Shown piece after piece: positions 18,765 through 32,597 of a DNA stretch of 64,000 nucleotides (its first letter is position 1; each line of letters opens with the position of its first letter). Origin of the DNA: Pseudomonas abietaniphila (GTDB taxonomy: Bacteria; Pseudomonadota; Gammaproteobacteria; Pseudomonadales; Pseudomonadaceae). A program made the translations under genes and the position numbers. The notes under the pieces were generated by a model. It was not told where the DNA came from. It did not search any database and was given only the letters and a program-made list of their open reading frames with translations. The stretch covers positions 62,001-126,000 of the forward strand of contig NZ_FNCO01000006.1 of assembly GCF_900100795.1 (NCBI RefSeq), in the 5' to 3' direction.

Positions 18765-21004
18765 GATTGCCCCTCTTGCGCTACACGAATACCCACCTGG
18801 CTGCACAGCGCCAGGAAATTGGGGAATGAAGTCGCCACGTTGGCGCAGTCCCGAATACGGATCGGGGCTGCCGCGCGCAACGACGCGATACTGAATGCCA
18901 TGGCGATGCGATGATCGCCCTGCCCGTCGACCTCACCGCCGCCGATCTGCCCACCTTCAATAATGAGGCCGTCTGCGGTCGGTTCAACCTTGATACCAAG
19001 CACTGTCAGACCGTCGGCCATGGCCTGGATACGGTCAGACTCTTTGACGCGTAACTCCTGCGCACCTCGCAACACCGTCCGACCTTCGGCGCAGGCCGCG
19101 GCGATGAACAGTACCGGGAACTCGTCGATCGCCAGCGGTACAAGCGCCTCGGGAATGACGATGCCCTTGAGCCCTGCGTGGCGAACACGCAGGTCAGCCA
19201 CGGGCTCACCGCCCACTTCACGCAGGTTCTGCACCGAAATGTCAGCGCCCATCAAGCGCAGGATGTCGATCACACCTGTGCGCGTCGGGTTGACGCCGAC
19301 GTGCTCGAGCAGCAAGTCCGAACCTTCGGCAATCGACGCGGCCACCAGGAAAAACGCGGCCGAAGAGATGTCCGCCGGGACTTCAATGCGCGTGGCCGTG
19401 AGCGTGCCGCCCGCGACCACCGAAGCCGTCGCACCGTTGCCGGCGACGGGATAGCCAAAACCCCGCAACATTCGCTCGGTGTGGTCCCGCGTCGGTGCGG
19501 GTTCAGTGACGGTCGTGGTGCCCTCGGCATACATCCCGGCAAGCAGCAGGCAGGATTTGACCTGAGCGCTGGCCATCGGCATGACGTAGCTGATACCGGT
19601 CAGCGCTTTGCCGCCGCGAATGGTCAATGGAGGACGACCTTCTGCAGCGGTCTCAATCACAGCCCCCATCTGACGCAATGGCTCGGCAACGCGGGCCATC
19701 GGACGTTTGGACAACGAGGCGTCGCCGGTCAACACGCTGTCAAAACGCTGCGCCGCCAACAGGCCGGACAACAGACGCATGGACGTGCCGGAATTGCCCA
19801 GGTAGATCGGACCGGGCGCAGGCTTGAGACCATTGAGCCCCACACCGTGAATGGTCAGACGCCCATGGTGCGGACCTTCGATGACCACGCCCATGTCGCG
19901 AAACGCCTGCAACGTCGCCAGCGCGTCTTCGCCTTCGAGAAAGCCTTCGACTTCAGTGACACCCTCCGCCAGCGAGCCGAGCATGATCGAGCGGTGGGAA
20001 ATCGATTTGTCGCCCGGCACGCGAATCTGCCCACGGACACTGCCGCCCGGCTGCGCCAGGAATGACAAATCCTCTGCCGCCACTTTTTCCACGTAAGCGC
20101 GACGGGCGAGTATTTTGCCGAAATGCTCTCGCGCCACACGAGCACGGGTGAACACGCCCAGCAACTGGTGACCGTTTCCGGCATCCACCGCATCGCGCAA
20201 CGCGTCCAGGTCACTGCGGAACGTGTCCAGCGTGCGCAACACCGCGTCGCGGTTGGCCAGAAAGATGTCATGCCACATGACCGGATCGCTGCCCGCGATT
20301 CGGGTGAAATCGCGAAAACCGCCTGCGGCGTAACGGAAAATTTCGAGGTTTTCGTTGCGTTTGGCCAGCGAATCCACCAGACCGAACGCCAGCAAATGCG
20401 GCAGGTGACTGGTGGCCGCCAAGACCTCGTCGTGACGCTCGACGTCCATGTGCTCGACATCGGCCCCCAGCACCGACCACAGGCGATCCACGAGGGACAA
20501 CGCCGCAGGATCCGTCTCGGGCAACGGCGTGAGAATGACTTTGTGACGACGGAACAGCTGAGCGTTGGAAGCCTCTACCCCGCTCTGTTCGGAGCCGGCG
20601 ATCGGATGCCCAGGCACGAAACGCGCTGGCATCGTGCCGAACACCTCTCGCGCCGCGCGGACGACGTTGCCTTTGGCGCTGCCGACATCCGTCAGCACAG
20701 CGTTTCCAAGGTCGAGGCCGGCGAGCACGCCCAGCAGTTTTTCCATCGCCAGGATCGGCACGGCCAATTGAATGACGTCCGCACCGACGCAAGCTGTCGC
20801 AAGATGGTCTTCACAGCGATCGACGACACCCAGTTCGACGGCCAACTGACGTGATTGCGGGTCAAGATCGACGCCGACCACTTCGCGACACAGGCCACTT
20901 TCCTTCAAACCCTTGGCGAACGACCCCCCGATCAACCCGAGGCCGACCACCACCAGGCGGCCGATAATAGGCGCAGCCGATTGCACTGCCGTGACACCAG
21001 TCAT
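18761..21004 (-). CDS. tyrA-aroA: Fused prephenate dehydrogenase / EPSP synthase
   Basis: Bifunctional enzyme of aromatic amino acid synthesis. Residues to about 300 form a cyclohexadienyl/prephenate dehydrogenase ([16 protein letters not shown] site; [12 protein letters not shown]). From about residue 315 an EPSP synthase follows ([32 protein letters not shown]). This fusion is typical of Pseudomonas. Either the ATG at 21004 or the GTG four codons earlier (21016, inside the hisC end) could start it; the ATG gives 747 residues. It lies after hisC and overlaps cmk by four bases, so the whole block from serC to cmk is probably one transcript. Confidence 0.96.
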   Translation of the reverse strand: MTGVTAVQSAAPIIGRLVVVGLGLIGGSFAKGLKESGLCREVVGVDLDPQSRQLAVELGVVDRCEDHLATACVGADVIQLAVPILAMEKLLGVLAGLDLGNAVLTDVGSAKGNVVRAAREVFGTMPARFVPGHPIAGSEQSGVEASNAQLFRRHKVILTPLPETDPAALSLVDRLWSVLGADVEHMDVERHDEVLAATSHLPHLLAFGLVDSLAKRNENLEIFRYAAGGFRDFTRIAGSDPVMWHDIFLANRDAVLRTLDTFRSDLDALRDAVDAGNGHQLLGVFTRARVAREHFGKILARRAYVEKVAAEDLSFLAQPGGSVRGQIRVPGDKSISHRSIMLGSLAEGVTEVEGFLEGEDALATLQAFRDMGVVIEGPHHGRLTIHGVGLNGLKPAPGPIYLGNSGTSMRLLSGLLAAQRFDSVLTGDASLSKRPMARVAEPLRQMGAVIETAAEGRPPLTIRGGKALTGISYVMPMASAQVKSCLLLAGMYAEGTTTVTEPAPTRDHTERMLRGFGYPVAGNGATASVVAGGTLTATRIEVPADISSAAFFLVAASIAEGSDLLLEHVGVNPTRTGVIDILRLMGADISVQNLREVGGEPVADLRVRHAGLKGIVIPEALVPLAIDEFPVLFIAAACAEGRTVLRGAQELRVKESDRIQAMADGLTVLGIKVEPTADGLIIEGGQIGGGEVDGQGDHRIAMAFSIASLRAAAPIRIRDCANVATSFPNFLALCSQVGIRVAQEGQS

Positions 21005-21008
21005 GACA

Positions 21009-22121
21009 TCAACCACGCGCCAGAACCTTACTCAGCGCTTCCAGGAAGCGGCTGTTTTCGGCGGGCAGGCCGATGCTCACCCGCAGGTGATTCGGCATGC
21101 CGTACCCAGCGACCGGGCGCACGATCACACCTTCACGCAACAGACCTTCGTAGACCGAAGCGCCTTCACGCCCCAGATCCACGGCAATGAAGTTGGCCCT
21201 GGACGGAATCCAGCTCAGGTCCAGTGCGCGTAAGCCGTCCTCCATCTGTTGCATGCCGGCTTCGTTGAGGCGACGGCTTTCAGCAACGTACTCGACATCA
21301 TCCAGTGCCGCACAGGCGGCAGCCAGCGCGAGGCTGTTGACGTTGAACGGCTGGCGCACGCGATTCAGCACATCCGCCACGACCGGCGACGACAGCGCAT
21401 AACCGACGCGCAAGGACGCCAGACCAAAGGCTTTGGAGAAGGTCCGGGACACCAGCAGGTTCGGGTAATCGGCCAGGAATTTCAGGCCATCTGGCAGTTC
21501 GGCGCCTTCGGCGTATTCGATGTACGCCTCGTCGAGCACGACCAGGACGTCCTTCGGCACATCGTTCAGGAAATCAGCCAGCGCATTTGGCCCGAACCAG
21601 GTACCGGTCGGGTTATTCGGGTTAGCGATGAAAACCACTCGGGTGTTGCTGTCGATGGCCGCCAGCATCGCAGGGAGGTCGTGCCCCCAATCCTTTGCCT
21701 TGGCGACGCGGGCGTCAGCACCGACCGCCTGCGTGACGATCGGATAGATGGCGAACGCGTGCTCACTGAACACGGCATTCAACCCCGGCGCCAGATAGGC
21801 ACGGGCGACGATCTCAAGGATGTCGTTGGAACCATTGCCCAACGTCACTTGATTTGCGTTGACGCCATAACGATCAGACAGCCGCTGCTTGAGGTCGAAG
21901 CCGTTGCCATCGGGGTAACGGGTCAGCTCGGCCAGCGCGTCACGAATCGCCGACAACGCCTTTGGGCTGGCGCCCATCGGGTTCTCGTTACTGGCCAGCT
22001 TGATAATGCGAGCCGGATCGATATCCAGCTCACGCGCCAGTTCGTCCACCGGCTTGCCGGGAACGTAAGGCGATAGTTTTTGCACGCCGGCCTGCGCCAG
22101 CGCGAGGAAGTCGCCGCTCAT
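21009..22121 (-). CDS. hisC: Histidinol-phosphate / aromatic aminotransferase
   Basis: PLP-dependent class I/II aminotransferase of 370 residues. The PLP lysine lies in SRTFSKAFG (about residue 230), the substrate/PLP loop is IANPNNPTGT, and the core starts with KLASNENPMG, as in HisC. Its position between pheA and tyrA-aroA matches hisC2 of P. aeruginosa, where the enzyme is thought to serve mainly phenylalanine and tyrosine formation. A 16-base gap separates it from pheA. The histidinol-phosphate role cannot be separated from an aromatic role by sequence alone. Confidence 0.93.
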   Translation of the reverse strand: MSGDFLALAQAGVQKLSPYVPGKPVDELARELDIDPARIIKLASNENPMGASPKALSAIRDALAELTRYPDGNGFDLKQRLSDRYGVNANQVTLGNGSNDILEIVARAYLAPGLNAVFSEHAFAIYPIVTQAVGADARVAKAKDWGHDLPAMLAAIDSNTRVVFIANPNNPTGTWFGPNALADFLNDVPKDVLVVLDEAYIEYAEGAELPDGLKFLADYPNLLVSRTFSKAFGLASLRVGYALSSPVVADVLNRVRQPFNVNSLALAAACAALDDVEYVAESRRLNEAGMQQMEDGLRALDLSWIPSRANFIAVDLGREGASVYEGLLREGVIVRPVAGYGMPNHLRVSIGLPAENSRFLEALSKVLARG

Positions 22122-22137
22122 GTAACGTTGTACCTCT

Positions 22138-23232
22138 TCAGAGAACCGCTTTCGGATAGGAACCCAGCACTTTCAGTGCCACGGCTTCCTGACTGATCCG
22201 CTCCAGAACCGCCTTGATCAGCGGGTCACGGTGGTGACCGACGAAATCGATAAAGAACACGTAGGTCCATTTACCGCTGCGTGAAGGTCGAGTCTCGATA
22301 CGGGTCAGGTCGATTCCGTTCTCATGGAAAGGCACCAACAGTTCATGCAAGGCGCCAGGCTTGTTGCTCATCGACACGATGATCGACGTCTTGTCGTCAC
22401 CGGTCGGTGGCACTTCCTGGTTGCCGATCATCAGGAAGCGCGTCGAGTTGTCCGGACGGTCTTCGATCTTCTCGGCGATGCGCGACAGGCCGTACAGGCC
22501 AGCCGCCATGTCACCGGCGATCGCCGCCGAGTTCCACTCACCTTTGACCCGTTTGGCAGCCTCGGCATTGCTCGACACCGCCACGCGCTCGACATTGGGG
22601 TAATGCGCGTCCAGCCACTTGCGGCACTGGGCCAGCGACTGGGCATGGGAGTAGATGCGGCTGATGCTGTCGGTCTTGGTGTTCTCGCCCACCAGCAAAT
22701 GGTGGTGAATGCGCAGCTCGACTTCGCCGCAGATGACCATGTCGTGCTCGAGGAAGCTGTCCAGCGTGTGGTTGACCGCACCTTCGGTGGAATTTTCCAC
22801 TGGGACCACACCGAAGTTGACCGCGCCGGCGGCCACTTCACGGAACACTTCGTCGATCGCCGCCATGGGCTTGCTGATCACCGCGTGGCCGAAATGCTTC
22901 AGCGCCGCGGCCTGGGTGAAGGTGCCTTCAGGGCCCAGGTAAGCGACCTTGAGCGGCTGCTCCAGCGCCAGGCACGACGACATGATTTCGCGGAACAGAC
23001 GCGCCATCTCTTCGTTGCTCAGCGGACCACGGTTGCGCTCCATGACGCGCTTGAGCACTGCAGCCTCACGCTCGGGACGATAGAACACCGGCTCTTCGCC
23101 CTCGGCGAGGCTGGCCATCTTGACCCGCGCCACTTCCTGGGCGCAGCGTGCCCGCTCGCTGATCAGTTCAAGGACTTTTTCGTCCAGGCTGTCGATGCGA
23201 ACGCGCAGCGCTTTGAGCTCTTGTTCAGACAT
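22138..23232 (-). CDS. pheA: Chorismate mutase / prephenate dehydratase (P-protein)
   Basis: Converts chorismate to prephenate and then phenylpyruvate. The 364-residue protein has an AroQ-type chorismate mutase at the N-terminus (LRVRIDSLDEKVLELISERA), the dehydratase domain from about residue 95 (VAYLGPEGTFTQAAALKHFG; VPVENSTEGAVN), and a C-terminal ACT domain (SNKPGALHELL; ESRP-like TRIETRPSR) that binds phenylalanine as feedback inhibitor. It shares one base with the serC stop (TAATG), indicating coupled translation. Confidence 0.97.
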   Translation of the reverse strand: MSEQELKALRVRIDSLDEKVLELISERARCAQEVARVKMASLAEGEEPVFYRPEREAAVLKRVMERNRGPLSNEEMARLFREIMSSCLALEQPLKVAYLGPEGTFTQAAALKHFGHAVISKPMAAIDEVFREVAAGAVNFGVVPVENSTEGAVNHTLDSFLEHDMVICGEVELRIHHHLLVGENTKTDSISRIYSHAQSLAQCRKWLDAHYPNVERVAVSSNAEAAKRVKGEWNSAAIAGDMAAGLYGLSRIAEKIEDRPDNSTRFLMIGNQEVPPTGDDKTSIIVSMSNKPGALHELLVPFHENGIDLTRIETRPSRSGKWTYVFFIDFVGHHRDPLIKAVLERISQEAVALKVLGSYPKAVL

Positions 23233-24317
23233 TAGCCATGTTCCTTCTCGAATTCAGCCATGTAGGCCACCAGCGCTTCAACGGCGTCCAGACCCAACGC
23301 GTTGTAGATCGAAGCGCGCATGCCGCCCACCGAACGGTGGCCTTTGAGGTTGAGCAACGCACGCTCATCGGCGCCTTTCAGGAACGCCTTGTCCAGACGC
23401 TCGTCGGCCAGGCGGAACGGCACGTTCATCCACGAGCGGGCGTTAAGGCTGATCGGGTTGGTGTAGAACTCGCTGTTGTCGATGAAGCCGTAAAGACGCT
23501 CTTTCTTGGCGCGGTTACGCTTCTCCATGGCCTCGACGCCGCCCTGCTCCTTGAGCCATTCGAAGACGAGGCCCGAGAGGTACCAGGAATAGGTGGCCGG
23601 GGTGTTGTACATCGAACCGTTATCGGCCGACACCTTGTAATCGAGCATGGTCGGGCAACTGCTGCGCGCGCGGCCGAGCAGGTCTTCGCGAACGATCACC
23701 ACCACCAGACCGCTAGGGCCGATGTTTTTCTGCGCGCCGGCGTAGATCAGGCCGAACTGCGATACGTCGATCGGGCGCGACAGAATGTCGGAGGACATGT
23801 CGACCACGAGCGGGACGTCACCGGTTTCCGGCACCCAGTCGAACTGCAGACCACCGATGGTTTCGTTGGACGCGTAGTGAACGTAGGCAGCGTTCCTGGT
23901 GAGGTTCCAGTCGTTCTGACCAGGAATGGCCAGGTAGTCGAGGGGTTTGGCGCTCGCCGCGACATTGACGTTGCCAAAGCGACGCGCTTCTTCGATGGCC
24001 TTCTTCGACCAGATACCGGTCTCGATGTAGTCGGCCGTGCCGTTTTCCGGCAACAGGTTAAGCGGGATCTCTGCAAACTGCTGGCTGGCGCCACCTTGCA
24101 GGAACAGAATTTTGTAGTTGGAGGGAACGGACAGCAGCTCGCGCAGATCCTGCTCGGCCTTCTCGGCGACGGCGGTGTAATCCTCGCTGCGATGACTCAT
24201 CTCCATCACTGACAAGCCCTTGCCGTGCCAGTCCAGCATCTCGGCCTGGGCGCGCAACAGAACAGCATCAGGAAGCGCGGCTGGGCCGGCGCAGAAGTTA
24301 AAGGCTCGCTTGCTCAT
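23232..24317 (-). CDS. serC: Phosphoserine aminotransferase
   Basis: Transaminates 3-phosphohydroxypyruvate to phosphoserine and also serves pyridoxine synthesis. The protein begins MSKRAFNFCAGPAALP, the SerC signature, and carries the FLQGGASQQFAEIP and GAQKNIGPSGL segments, the latter with the PLP lysine. The ATG at 24317 gives 361 residues; sequence open upstream to 24395 falls in the gyrA-serC gap beside a terminator. It starts the serC-pheA-hisC-tyrA/aroA-cmk block, whose order is conserved in the genus. Confidence 0.97.
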   Translation of the reverse strand: MSKRAFNFCAGPAALPDAVLLRAQAEMLDWHGKGLSVMEMSHRSEDYTAVAEKAEQDLRELLSVPSNYKILFLQGGASQQFAEIPLNLLPENGTADYIETGIWSKKAIEEARRFGNVNVAASAKPLDYLAIPGQNDWNLTRNAAYVHYASNETIGGLQFDWVPETGDVPLVVDMSSDILSRPIDVSQFGLIYAGAQKNIGPSGLVVVIVREDLLGRARSSCPTMLDYKVSADNGSMYNTPATYSWYLSGLVFEWLKEQGGVEAMEKRNRAKKERLYGFIDNSEFYTNPISLNARSWMNVPFRLADERLDKAFLKGADERALLNLKGHRSVGGMRASIYNALGLDAVEALVAYMAEFEKEHG

Positions 24318-24395
24318 ATCCACTCTCATCAACTCGTTGAATTCGAAACGGCTGCTGCAGCCAACGGGCGAGGCTGCAGTTCTGCCAAAAGCCAA

Positions 24396-24416
24396 GAGGG
24401 CCCGCGAAGGGCCCTC
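24396..24416 (-). terminator. Terminator hairpin after gyrA
   Basis: GAGGGCCC and GGGCCCTC pair around a short loop, giving an eight-pair GC-rich stem 15 bases past the gyrA stop. Reading leftward it is followed by TTGGCTTTTGG, a modest T-rich tract. It probably separates gyrA from serC. Confidence 0.75.
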
Positions 24417-24430
24417 AAATACAACGTCTA

Positions 24431-27223
<2,793 letters not shown>

Positions 27224-27527
27224 GAGAAGCCTGATTCCTTTTTCTGGTGAAACCTCGAACATCCATCCGGGATGAACGAAGCTCGCCGCTGCCGACAATT
27301 GCCTGGCAACGACTTACGACAAATCAGCGAGTTATGCCATGGATTTGCGCAGTAAAGAGGGCCGCAATGCGCCCCCTTGGAAACCGCCGGATGTTACCAC
27401 AATCGCCGTCAGGCACGAAGCCTTTGAGAGCGCTGAAAACGAGCCATTTCGTCATCACGGCCCTGAGAAGCGCTTACAGGGCCTGCTAGCGCTTTCCCGG
27501 CGGGCGGTATTGCTGGCAATGAAGGGA
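27224..27527. other. Gap between gyrA and mtnA
   Basis: 304 bases without a gene. It should contain the gyrA promoter. A hairpin (GGCCCTG ... CAGGGCC, 27459-27483) lies near the end of mtnA and could stabilise or end its transcript, but it has no T-run on either strand. Confidence 0.5.
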
Positions 27528-28604
27528 TCAATGCAGGCGCTTACGGCACATCAGTTGCGCCATTTTCACCGTGTCGGGACGTTCAACGATGCCTTTTTCG
27601 GTCACGATGGCATCGATCAGGTCGGCAGGCGTCACGTCGAAGACCGGATTGAAGGCATCGACCTCGGCGCCAACGCGCTGGCCGCCGACTTCAAGCAGCT
27701 CTTTGCCATCGCGCTCTTCGATGGGAATGTCTTCACCGCTGGCCAGGTTCATGTCGATGGTCGAGCTGGGCGCCACGACCATGAAGCGCACGCCGTGGTG
27801 CATGGCGGCCACCGCCAGTTGATAGGTGCCGATCTTGTTGGCGACGTCACCGTTTGCCGTGATGCGGTCAGCGCCGACGATGACCCAGGTGATGCCCTTG
27901 GTCTTCATCAGGTGCGCGGCGGCGGAGTCCGCATTCAGCGTGACCGGAATGCCTTCGTTGACCAGCTCCCAGGCCGTCAGGCGAGAACCTTGCAGCCAGG
28001 GACGGGTTTCGTCGGCGTAAACGCGTTCGATCATGCCTTCTATATGGGCGGCGCGAATCACCCCCAACGCCGTGCCAAATCCGCCGGTGGCCAGTGCGCC
28101 GGTGTTGCAGTGGGTCAGAACGGTCTGCAGGTTGCCCTGATGCTTGCGGATCAGTTCCGCACCGAGTTGCGCCATGGTCAGGTTGGCTTCGCGGTCACTG
28201 AGGTGAATGGCGACGGCTTCGGCTTCCATGACCTTGCGCGGATCTTCGTGATCCTTGAGGCGATACAGGCGTTCGCGCATGCGGTTCAGCGCCCAGAACA
28301 GGTTGACCGCCGTCGGGCGGGAGTTGGCGAGCAGGTCGAAATCTTCTTCAAGCGCCATCTGCCAGTCACCGCCTGCCTCATAACGGTCAAACACCGCGAG
28401 CACAATGCCGTAAGCCGCGCTGATGCCGATGGCGGGCGCGCCACGCACGACCATCGTGCGAATGGCGTCGGCCACGCCGGCAGCAGACTGATAGGGATGC
28501 CAGGTTTCTTCGAACGGCAGGATTCGCTGATCCAGCAGATACAACGTGCCGTCCCGCCAATCGATGGCCTTTACCTTCTCCGCAGCCAATAATCGATCGC
28601 GCAT
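27528..28604 (-). CDS. mtnA: Methylthioribose-1-phosphate isomerase
   Basis: Isomerises 5-methylthioribose-1-phosphate to the ribulose form in methionine salvage. The 358-residue protein beginning [16 protein letters not shown] has RGAPAIG, the catalytic cysteine in [11 protein letters not shown] and the aspartate segment [14 protein letters not shown], matching MtnA rather than eIF2B. The ATG at 28604 is chosen from the family start; the open frame continues upstream without similarity. It is divergent from an MTA/SAH deaminase gene (226-base gap), which feeds the same pathway. Confidence 0.96.
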   Translation of the reverse strand: MRDRLLAAEKVKAIDWRDGTLYLLDQRILPFEETWHPYQSAAGVADAIRTMVVRGAPAIGISAAYGIVLAVFDRYEAGGDWQMALEEDFDLLANSRPTAVNLFWALNRMRERLYRLKDHEDPRKVMEAEAVAIHLSDREANLTMAQLGAELIRKHQGNLQTVLTHCNTGALATGGFGTALGVIRAAHIEGMIERVYADETRPWLQGSRLTAWELVNEGIPVTLNADSAAAHLMKTKGITWVIVGADRITANGDVANKIGTYQLAVAAMHHGVRFMVVAPSSTIDMNLASGEDIPIEERDGKELLEVGGQRVGAEVDAFNPVFDVTPADLIDAIVTEKGIVERPDTVKMAQLMCRKRLH

Positions 28605-28830
28605 TGCACACCCCACATGATGAATTGTTGAAAACCTGAGGAACCGGTGCTTGCGCCACATGACCGTGACGGCACGTCGGCAATCGCGAGCACGCTCACG
28701 CCTACAGGGCCGCATGGGCCGAGAATCAAATAGCCAGCAGCTGAAAAAGCGGCCGATTATAGCGAGCCGACCGCCAAGACGCTCGGGTATACTTCGCCGT
28801 CCCCGTAATAAGCCATTGGATGCCCGCACC

Positions 28831-30159
28831 ATGCCCGACGCCGCTGCCCCGCTCGACCTCCTGCTTCTGCCGGACTGGCTGGTACCGGTGGAGCCCGCTG
28901 GCGTCGTCCTGCAACAGCACGGGATCGGCATTCGCGACGGCGTCATTGCCTACATCGGTCCCAAAGCCGAGGCCCTGCGCCAGCACGCCAGGGAAGTCCG
29001 CGAACTGCCCGGCATGCTGCTCAGCCCCGGCCTGATCAACGCCCATGGTCACGCAGCGATGACCCTGTTCCGTGGCCTGGCGGACGATTTGCCGTTGATG
29101 ACCTGGCTGCAAGACCACATCTGGCCGGCCGAGGGCAAATGGGTCGACGAGGACTTCGTCCGCGACGGCACCGATATCGCCATCGCCGAACAGCTCAAGG
29201 GCGGCATCACCTGTTTCTCTGACATGTATTTCTTTCCAAAGGTCGCCTGCGAACGGGTGCACAACAGTGGCATTCGGGCACAGATCACGGTTCCTGTGCT
29301 GGATTTCCCGATACCCGGTGCGCGTAACGCTGACGAAGCGCTGCACATCGGTGTCGAGCTGTTCAATGATCTGGCCCATCACGACCGCATCAAGATCGCC
29401 ATGGGCCCACATGCGCCGTACACCGTCAGCGATGAAAACCTGGAGAAGATCCGCGTCATTGCCGACGAGCTCGACGCGATGATTCACATGCATGTCCACG
29501 AAACCGCCTTTGAAGTGCATGAAGCGGTACAACAACGTCAGGAACGTCCGCTGGCTCGCCTGCAACGGCTGGGCCTGCTGGGCCCACGCTTCCAGGCGGT
29601 GCACATGACCCAGATCAGCGATGAAGACCTGGCCATGCTGGTCGAAAGCAACTCCAGCGTGATCCACTGCCCCGAATCGAACCTGAAACTGGCCAGCGGC
29701 TTCTGCCCGGTCGAGCGTCTGTGGCAGGCCGGCGTCAATGTCGCGGTCGGAACCGACGGCGCTGCGAGCAATAACGACCTGGACTTGCTGGGTGAAACCC
29801 GTACCGCCGCGTTATTGGCCAAAGCGGTCGCCGGCTCCGCCACCGCACTGGACGCCCATCGCGCTTTGCGCATGGCAACCCTGAACGGCGCGCGCGCCAT
29901 GGGCATCGAAGGCACCACCGGGTCGCTGGAAATCGGCAAAGCCGCCGACATGGTCGCCTTCGACCTGTCGGGTCTGGCACAACAGCCGATCTACGACCCC
30001 GTCTCGCAGCTTATTTATGCGAGCGGCCGCGACTGCGTCAGCCACGTCTGGGTCGCGGGCAAACCCTTACTTCAGGACAAACGCCTGACACGCATGGACG
30101 AAGAAGCGCTGACCCGAACGGCCAAGGCCTGGGGCAATCGCATCGCCGCCGCAGACTGA
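28831..30159 (+). CDS. mtaD: 5'-methylthioadenosine / S-adenosylhomocysteine deaminase
   Basis: Zinc amidohydrolase of 442 residues that deaminates MTA (and SAH) to the inosine form. Metal ligands are visible: [10 protein letters not shown] (HxH), [14 protein letters not shown] and GTDGAASNN (Asp). P. aeruginosa PA3170, in the same position next to mtnA, has been shown to be an MTA deaminase, so salvage there goes through methylthioinosine. The ATG at 28831 starts the family-like sequence; the frame upstream is open without similarity. ubiG follows 65 bases downstream. Confidence 0.9.
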   Translation: MPDAAAPLDLLLLPDWLVPVEPAGVVLQQHGIGIRDGVIAYIGPKAEALRQHAREVRELPGMLLSPGLINAHGHAAMTLFRGLADDLPLMTWLQDHIWPAEGKWVDEDFVRDGTDIAIAEQLKGGITCFSDMYFFPKVACERVHNSGIRAQITVPVLDFPIPGARNADEALHIGVELFNDLAHHDRIKIAMGPHAPYTVSDENLEKIRVIADELDAMIHMHVHETAFEVHEAVQQRQERPLARLQRLGLLGPRFQAVHMTQISDEDLAMLVESNSSVIHCPESNLKLASGFCPVERLWQAGVNVAVGTDGAASNNDLDLLGETRTAALLAKAVAGSATALDAHRALRMATLNGARAMGIEGTTGSLEIGKAADMVAFDLSGLAQQPIYDPVSQLIYASGRDCVSHVWVAGKPLLQDKRLTRMDEEALTRTAKAWGNRIAAAD

Positions 30160-30224
30160 TTTTTAGCGCGTCATGGCGACAGGCCGTGACCGAATACCGA
30201 ATTCAAGTTTTAGAGGGATTACAC

Positions 30225-30923
30225 ATGAGCAACGTCGACCACGCCGAAATCGCTAAATTCGAAGCCTTGGCCCATCGCTGGTGGGATCGCAACAGCGAGT
30301 TCAAACCGCTGCACGACATCAACCCGTTGCGCGTGAACTGGATCGACGAGCGCGTCAGTCTGGCAGGCAAGAAGGTGCTGGACGTGGGTTGTGGCGGCGG
30401 CATTCTCAGTGAAGCCATGGCGCTGCGCGGCGCGACAGTGACCGGTATCGACATGGGCGAGGCGCCCCTGGCGGTCGCCCAGCTGCATCAGCTCGAGTCC
30501 GGCGTCAGCGTTGAATACCGGCAGATCACGGCCGAAGCGCTGGCCGAAGAAATGCCGGAGCAGTTCGACGTCGTCACGTGCCTGGAAATGCTGGAGCACG
30601 TGCCCGATCCCTCCTCGGTCATCCGTGCCTGTTACACGATGGTCAAACCTGGCGGCCAGGTGTTTTTCTCTACGATCAACCGCAACCCGAAGGCGTACCT
30701 GTTCGCCATCATCGGCGCGGAATACATCATGAATCTGCTGCCGCGCGGCACCCATGATTTCAAGAAATTCATCCGCCCTTCCGAGCTGGGCGCCTGGAGC
30801 CGCAGTGCAGGCCTTGAGGTCAAGGACATCATCGGTCTGACCTACAACCCGCTGACCAAGCATTACAAACTGGCCTCCGATGTCGACGTCAACTACATGA
30901 TCCAGACGCTGAAGGGGGCCTGA
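30225..30923 (+). CDS. ubiG: Ubiquinone biosynthesis O-methyltransferase
   Basis: Performs both O-methylations in ubiquinone synthesis using SAM. The 232-residue protein has an N-terminal [10 protein letters not shown] segment and the SAM site [16 protein letters not shown] (about residues 50-65), with [11 protein letters not shown] as post-II motif, all diagnostic for UbiG. The ATG at 30225 follows AGAGGG at a normal distance; the frame upstream is not similar. mupP begins three bases after its stop, so they form an operon. Confidence 0.96.
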   Translation: MSNVDHAEIAKFEALAHRWWDRNSEFKPLHDINPLRVNWIDERVSLAGKKVLDVGCGGGILSEAMALRGATVTGIDMGEAPLAVAQLHQLESGVSVEYRQITAEALAEEMPEQFDVVTCLEMLEHVPDPSSVIRACYTMVKPGGQVFFSTINRNPKAYLFAIIGAEYIMNLLPRGTHDFKKFIRPSELGAWSRSAGLEVKDIIGLTYNPLTKHYKLASDVDVNYMIQTLKGA

Positions 30924-30926
30924 TCC

Positions 30927-31598
30927 ATGCGCTTGAGAGCAGTTCTTTTCGACATGGACGGCACCCTGCTCGACACCGCCCCGGACTTCATCGCGATCTG
31001 TCAGGCCATGCTGGCCGAGCGTGGTTTTGCGCCAGTCGACGACAAACTGATTCGCGATGAAATTTCCGGCGGCGCCAAAGCGATGGTCTCAGCCGCCTTC
31101 GCGCTTTCGCCAAATGAGCCTGAGTTTGAAGCACTGCGCCTGGAGTTTCTGGAGCGCTATCAGAAGGACTGCGCGGTCCACAGTAAATTGTTCGACGGCA
31201 TGGCCGAACTCCTGGCCGATATCGAGAAGGCAAAACTGATCTGGGGCGTGGTCACCAACAAGCCGGTGCGCTTTGCCCAGCCGATTATGGAGCAACTGGG
31301 GCTGTCCGAGCGCTCCGCGGTGCTGATCTGTCCCGATCACGTGACCAAAAGCAAACCGGACCCGGAGCCGCTGCTGCTCGCTTGCAAGATGCTGGACCTG
31401 GACCCGGCCAGTATCTTGTTCATCGGCGACGATCTGCGGGATATCGAGTCCGGCCGTGATGCGGGCACCAAGACAGCGGCCGTGCGTTATGGCTACATTC
31501 ATCCCCACGACAACCCGGATCACTGGGGCGCGGACGTGGTGGTGGATCACCCGCTGGAATTACGCCGGGTGCTGGATAATGCGTTGTGCGGTTGTTGA
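30927..31598 (+). CDS. mupP: N-acetylmuramic acid 6-phosphate phosphatase (HAD family)
   Basis: HAD-superfamily phosphatase of 223 residues with [13 protein letters not shown] (nucleophile aspartate), VVTNKP, and [16 protein letters not shown] motifs. Formerly called Gph (phosphoglycolate phosphatase). In Pseudomonas the gene between ubiG and yciK was shown to be MupP, which acts in the cell-wall recycling bypass that avoids de novo UDP-MurNAc synthesis and affects fosfomycin and beta-lactam response. The assignment here rests on position and family. It is co-transcribed with ubiG. Confidence 0.88.
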   Translation: MRLRAVLFDMDGTLLDTAPDFIAICQAMLAERGFAPVDDKLIRDEISGGAKAMVSAAFALSPNEPEFEALRLEFLERYQKDCAVHSKLFDGMAELLADIEKAKLIWGVVTNKPVRFAQPIMEQLGLSERSAVLICPDHVTKSKPDPEPLLLACKMLDLDPASILFIGDDLRDIESGRDAGTKTAAVRYGYIHPHDNPDHWGADVVVDHPLELRRVLDNALCGC

Positions 31599-31620
31599 GA
31601 TCGCGTCTAAACACGAAACC

Positions 31621-31770
31621 TTGTAGGAGCGTGGCTTGTCCCGCGATCTGCCGCGAAGCTGCAGTAAAATCAGTCGCCCGCGTCTTGCCAAGTACACCGC
31701 ATTCCCCGGGTCTGCTGCCGCTGCGCGGCAGATCGTCCGGATGCGGCCCAGAGACAAGCCACGCTCCTAC
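31621..31770. repeat. REP doublet (type with GGAGCGTGGCTTGTC)
   Basis: GTAGGAGCGTGGCTTGTC at the left and its reverse complement GACAAGCCACGCTCCTAC at the right enclose about 110 bases that include a smaller inverted pair (GATCTGCCGCGAAGC / GCTGCGCGGCAGATC). This is the layout of a REPIN, a paired REP element mobilised by RAYT transposases. It lies between mupP and the SDR gene. Confidence 0.8.
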
Positions 31771-31831
31771 GCCTTCGGCAGAAACAGATATATGCCGACC
31801 GTGCGTTTAGGGAGAACTGAAAGGAGGCCCC

Positions 31832-32578
31832 ATGTTCAACTACTCTGCCCGCCCCGAACTGCTCAAGGGCCGTATCATTCTGGTCACCGGCGCCGGCCGC
31901 GGGATTGGCGCCGCTGCCGCTAAAACCTATGCGGCCCACGGCGCAACCGTCCTGCTGCTGGGCAAGACAGAATCGCACCTCACAGCCGTCTATGACGAGA
32001 TCGAAGCCGCAGGTCACCCGCAGCCCGCCGTCATCCCCTTCAATCTCGAAACCGCCCTGCCCCATCAGTACGATGAACTGGCAGCCATGATCGAGGCCGA
32101 GTTCGGGCACCTCGATGGCGTGCTGCACAACGCCTCAATCATCGGCCCACGTACGCCGATCGAGCAGTTGTCCGGGGAAAACTTCATGCGCGTGATGCAC
32201 ATCAACGTCAATGCGACGTTCATGCTCACCGCCACCTTGTTGCCGTTGCTGAAACTGTCGCAGGACGCATCGGTGGTCTTCACCTCCAGCAGCGTGGGCC
32301 GCAAAGGCCGTGCGTACTGGGGCGCTTATGGCGTGTCCAAGTTCGCGACCGAGGGCCTGATGCAAACGCTGGCCGACGAGGTCGACGGCGTTGCACCGGT
32401 TCGCGCCAACAGCATCAACCCTGGCGCCACCCGCACCGACATGCGCGCCCAGGCGTACCCGGCAGAAAACCCGCTGAACAACCCGACACCCGAAGAGATC
32501 ATGCCGGTCTATCTGTACCTGATGGGCCCGGACAGCACCGGTATCAACGGCCAGGCGTTCGACGCCCAGAAGAAATGA
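31832..32578 (+). CDS. yciK: YciK-type short-chain dehydrogenase/reductase
   Basis: Classical SDR of 248 residues: cofactor motif TGAGRGIGAA (about residues 20-29), HNASIIG, a TSSSVG serine segment and YGVSK catalytic tyrosine/lysine. The length and N-terminal YSARPELLKGRIILVTG match YciK, an oxidoreductase whose physiological substrate is unknown. A very strong ribosome binding site (AAAGGAGG) precedes the ATG. It follows ubiG-mupP as in P. aeruginosa but is separated by a REP doublet of over 200 bases, so it may have its own promoter. Confidence 0.9.
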   Translation: MFNYSARPELLKGRIILVTGAGRGIGAAAAKTYAAHGATVLLLGKTESHLTAVYDEIEAAGHPQPAVIPFNLETALPHQYDELAAMIEAEFGHLDGVLHNASIIGPRTPIEQLSGENFMRVMHINVNATFMLTATLLPLLKLSQDASVVFTSSSVGRKGRAYWGAYGVSKFATEGLMQTLADEVDGVAPVRANSINPGATRTDMRAQAYPAENPLNNPTPEEIMPVYLYLMGPDSTGINGQAFDAQKK

Positions 32579-32597
32579 ATTCCTGTCAGACGCACGA

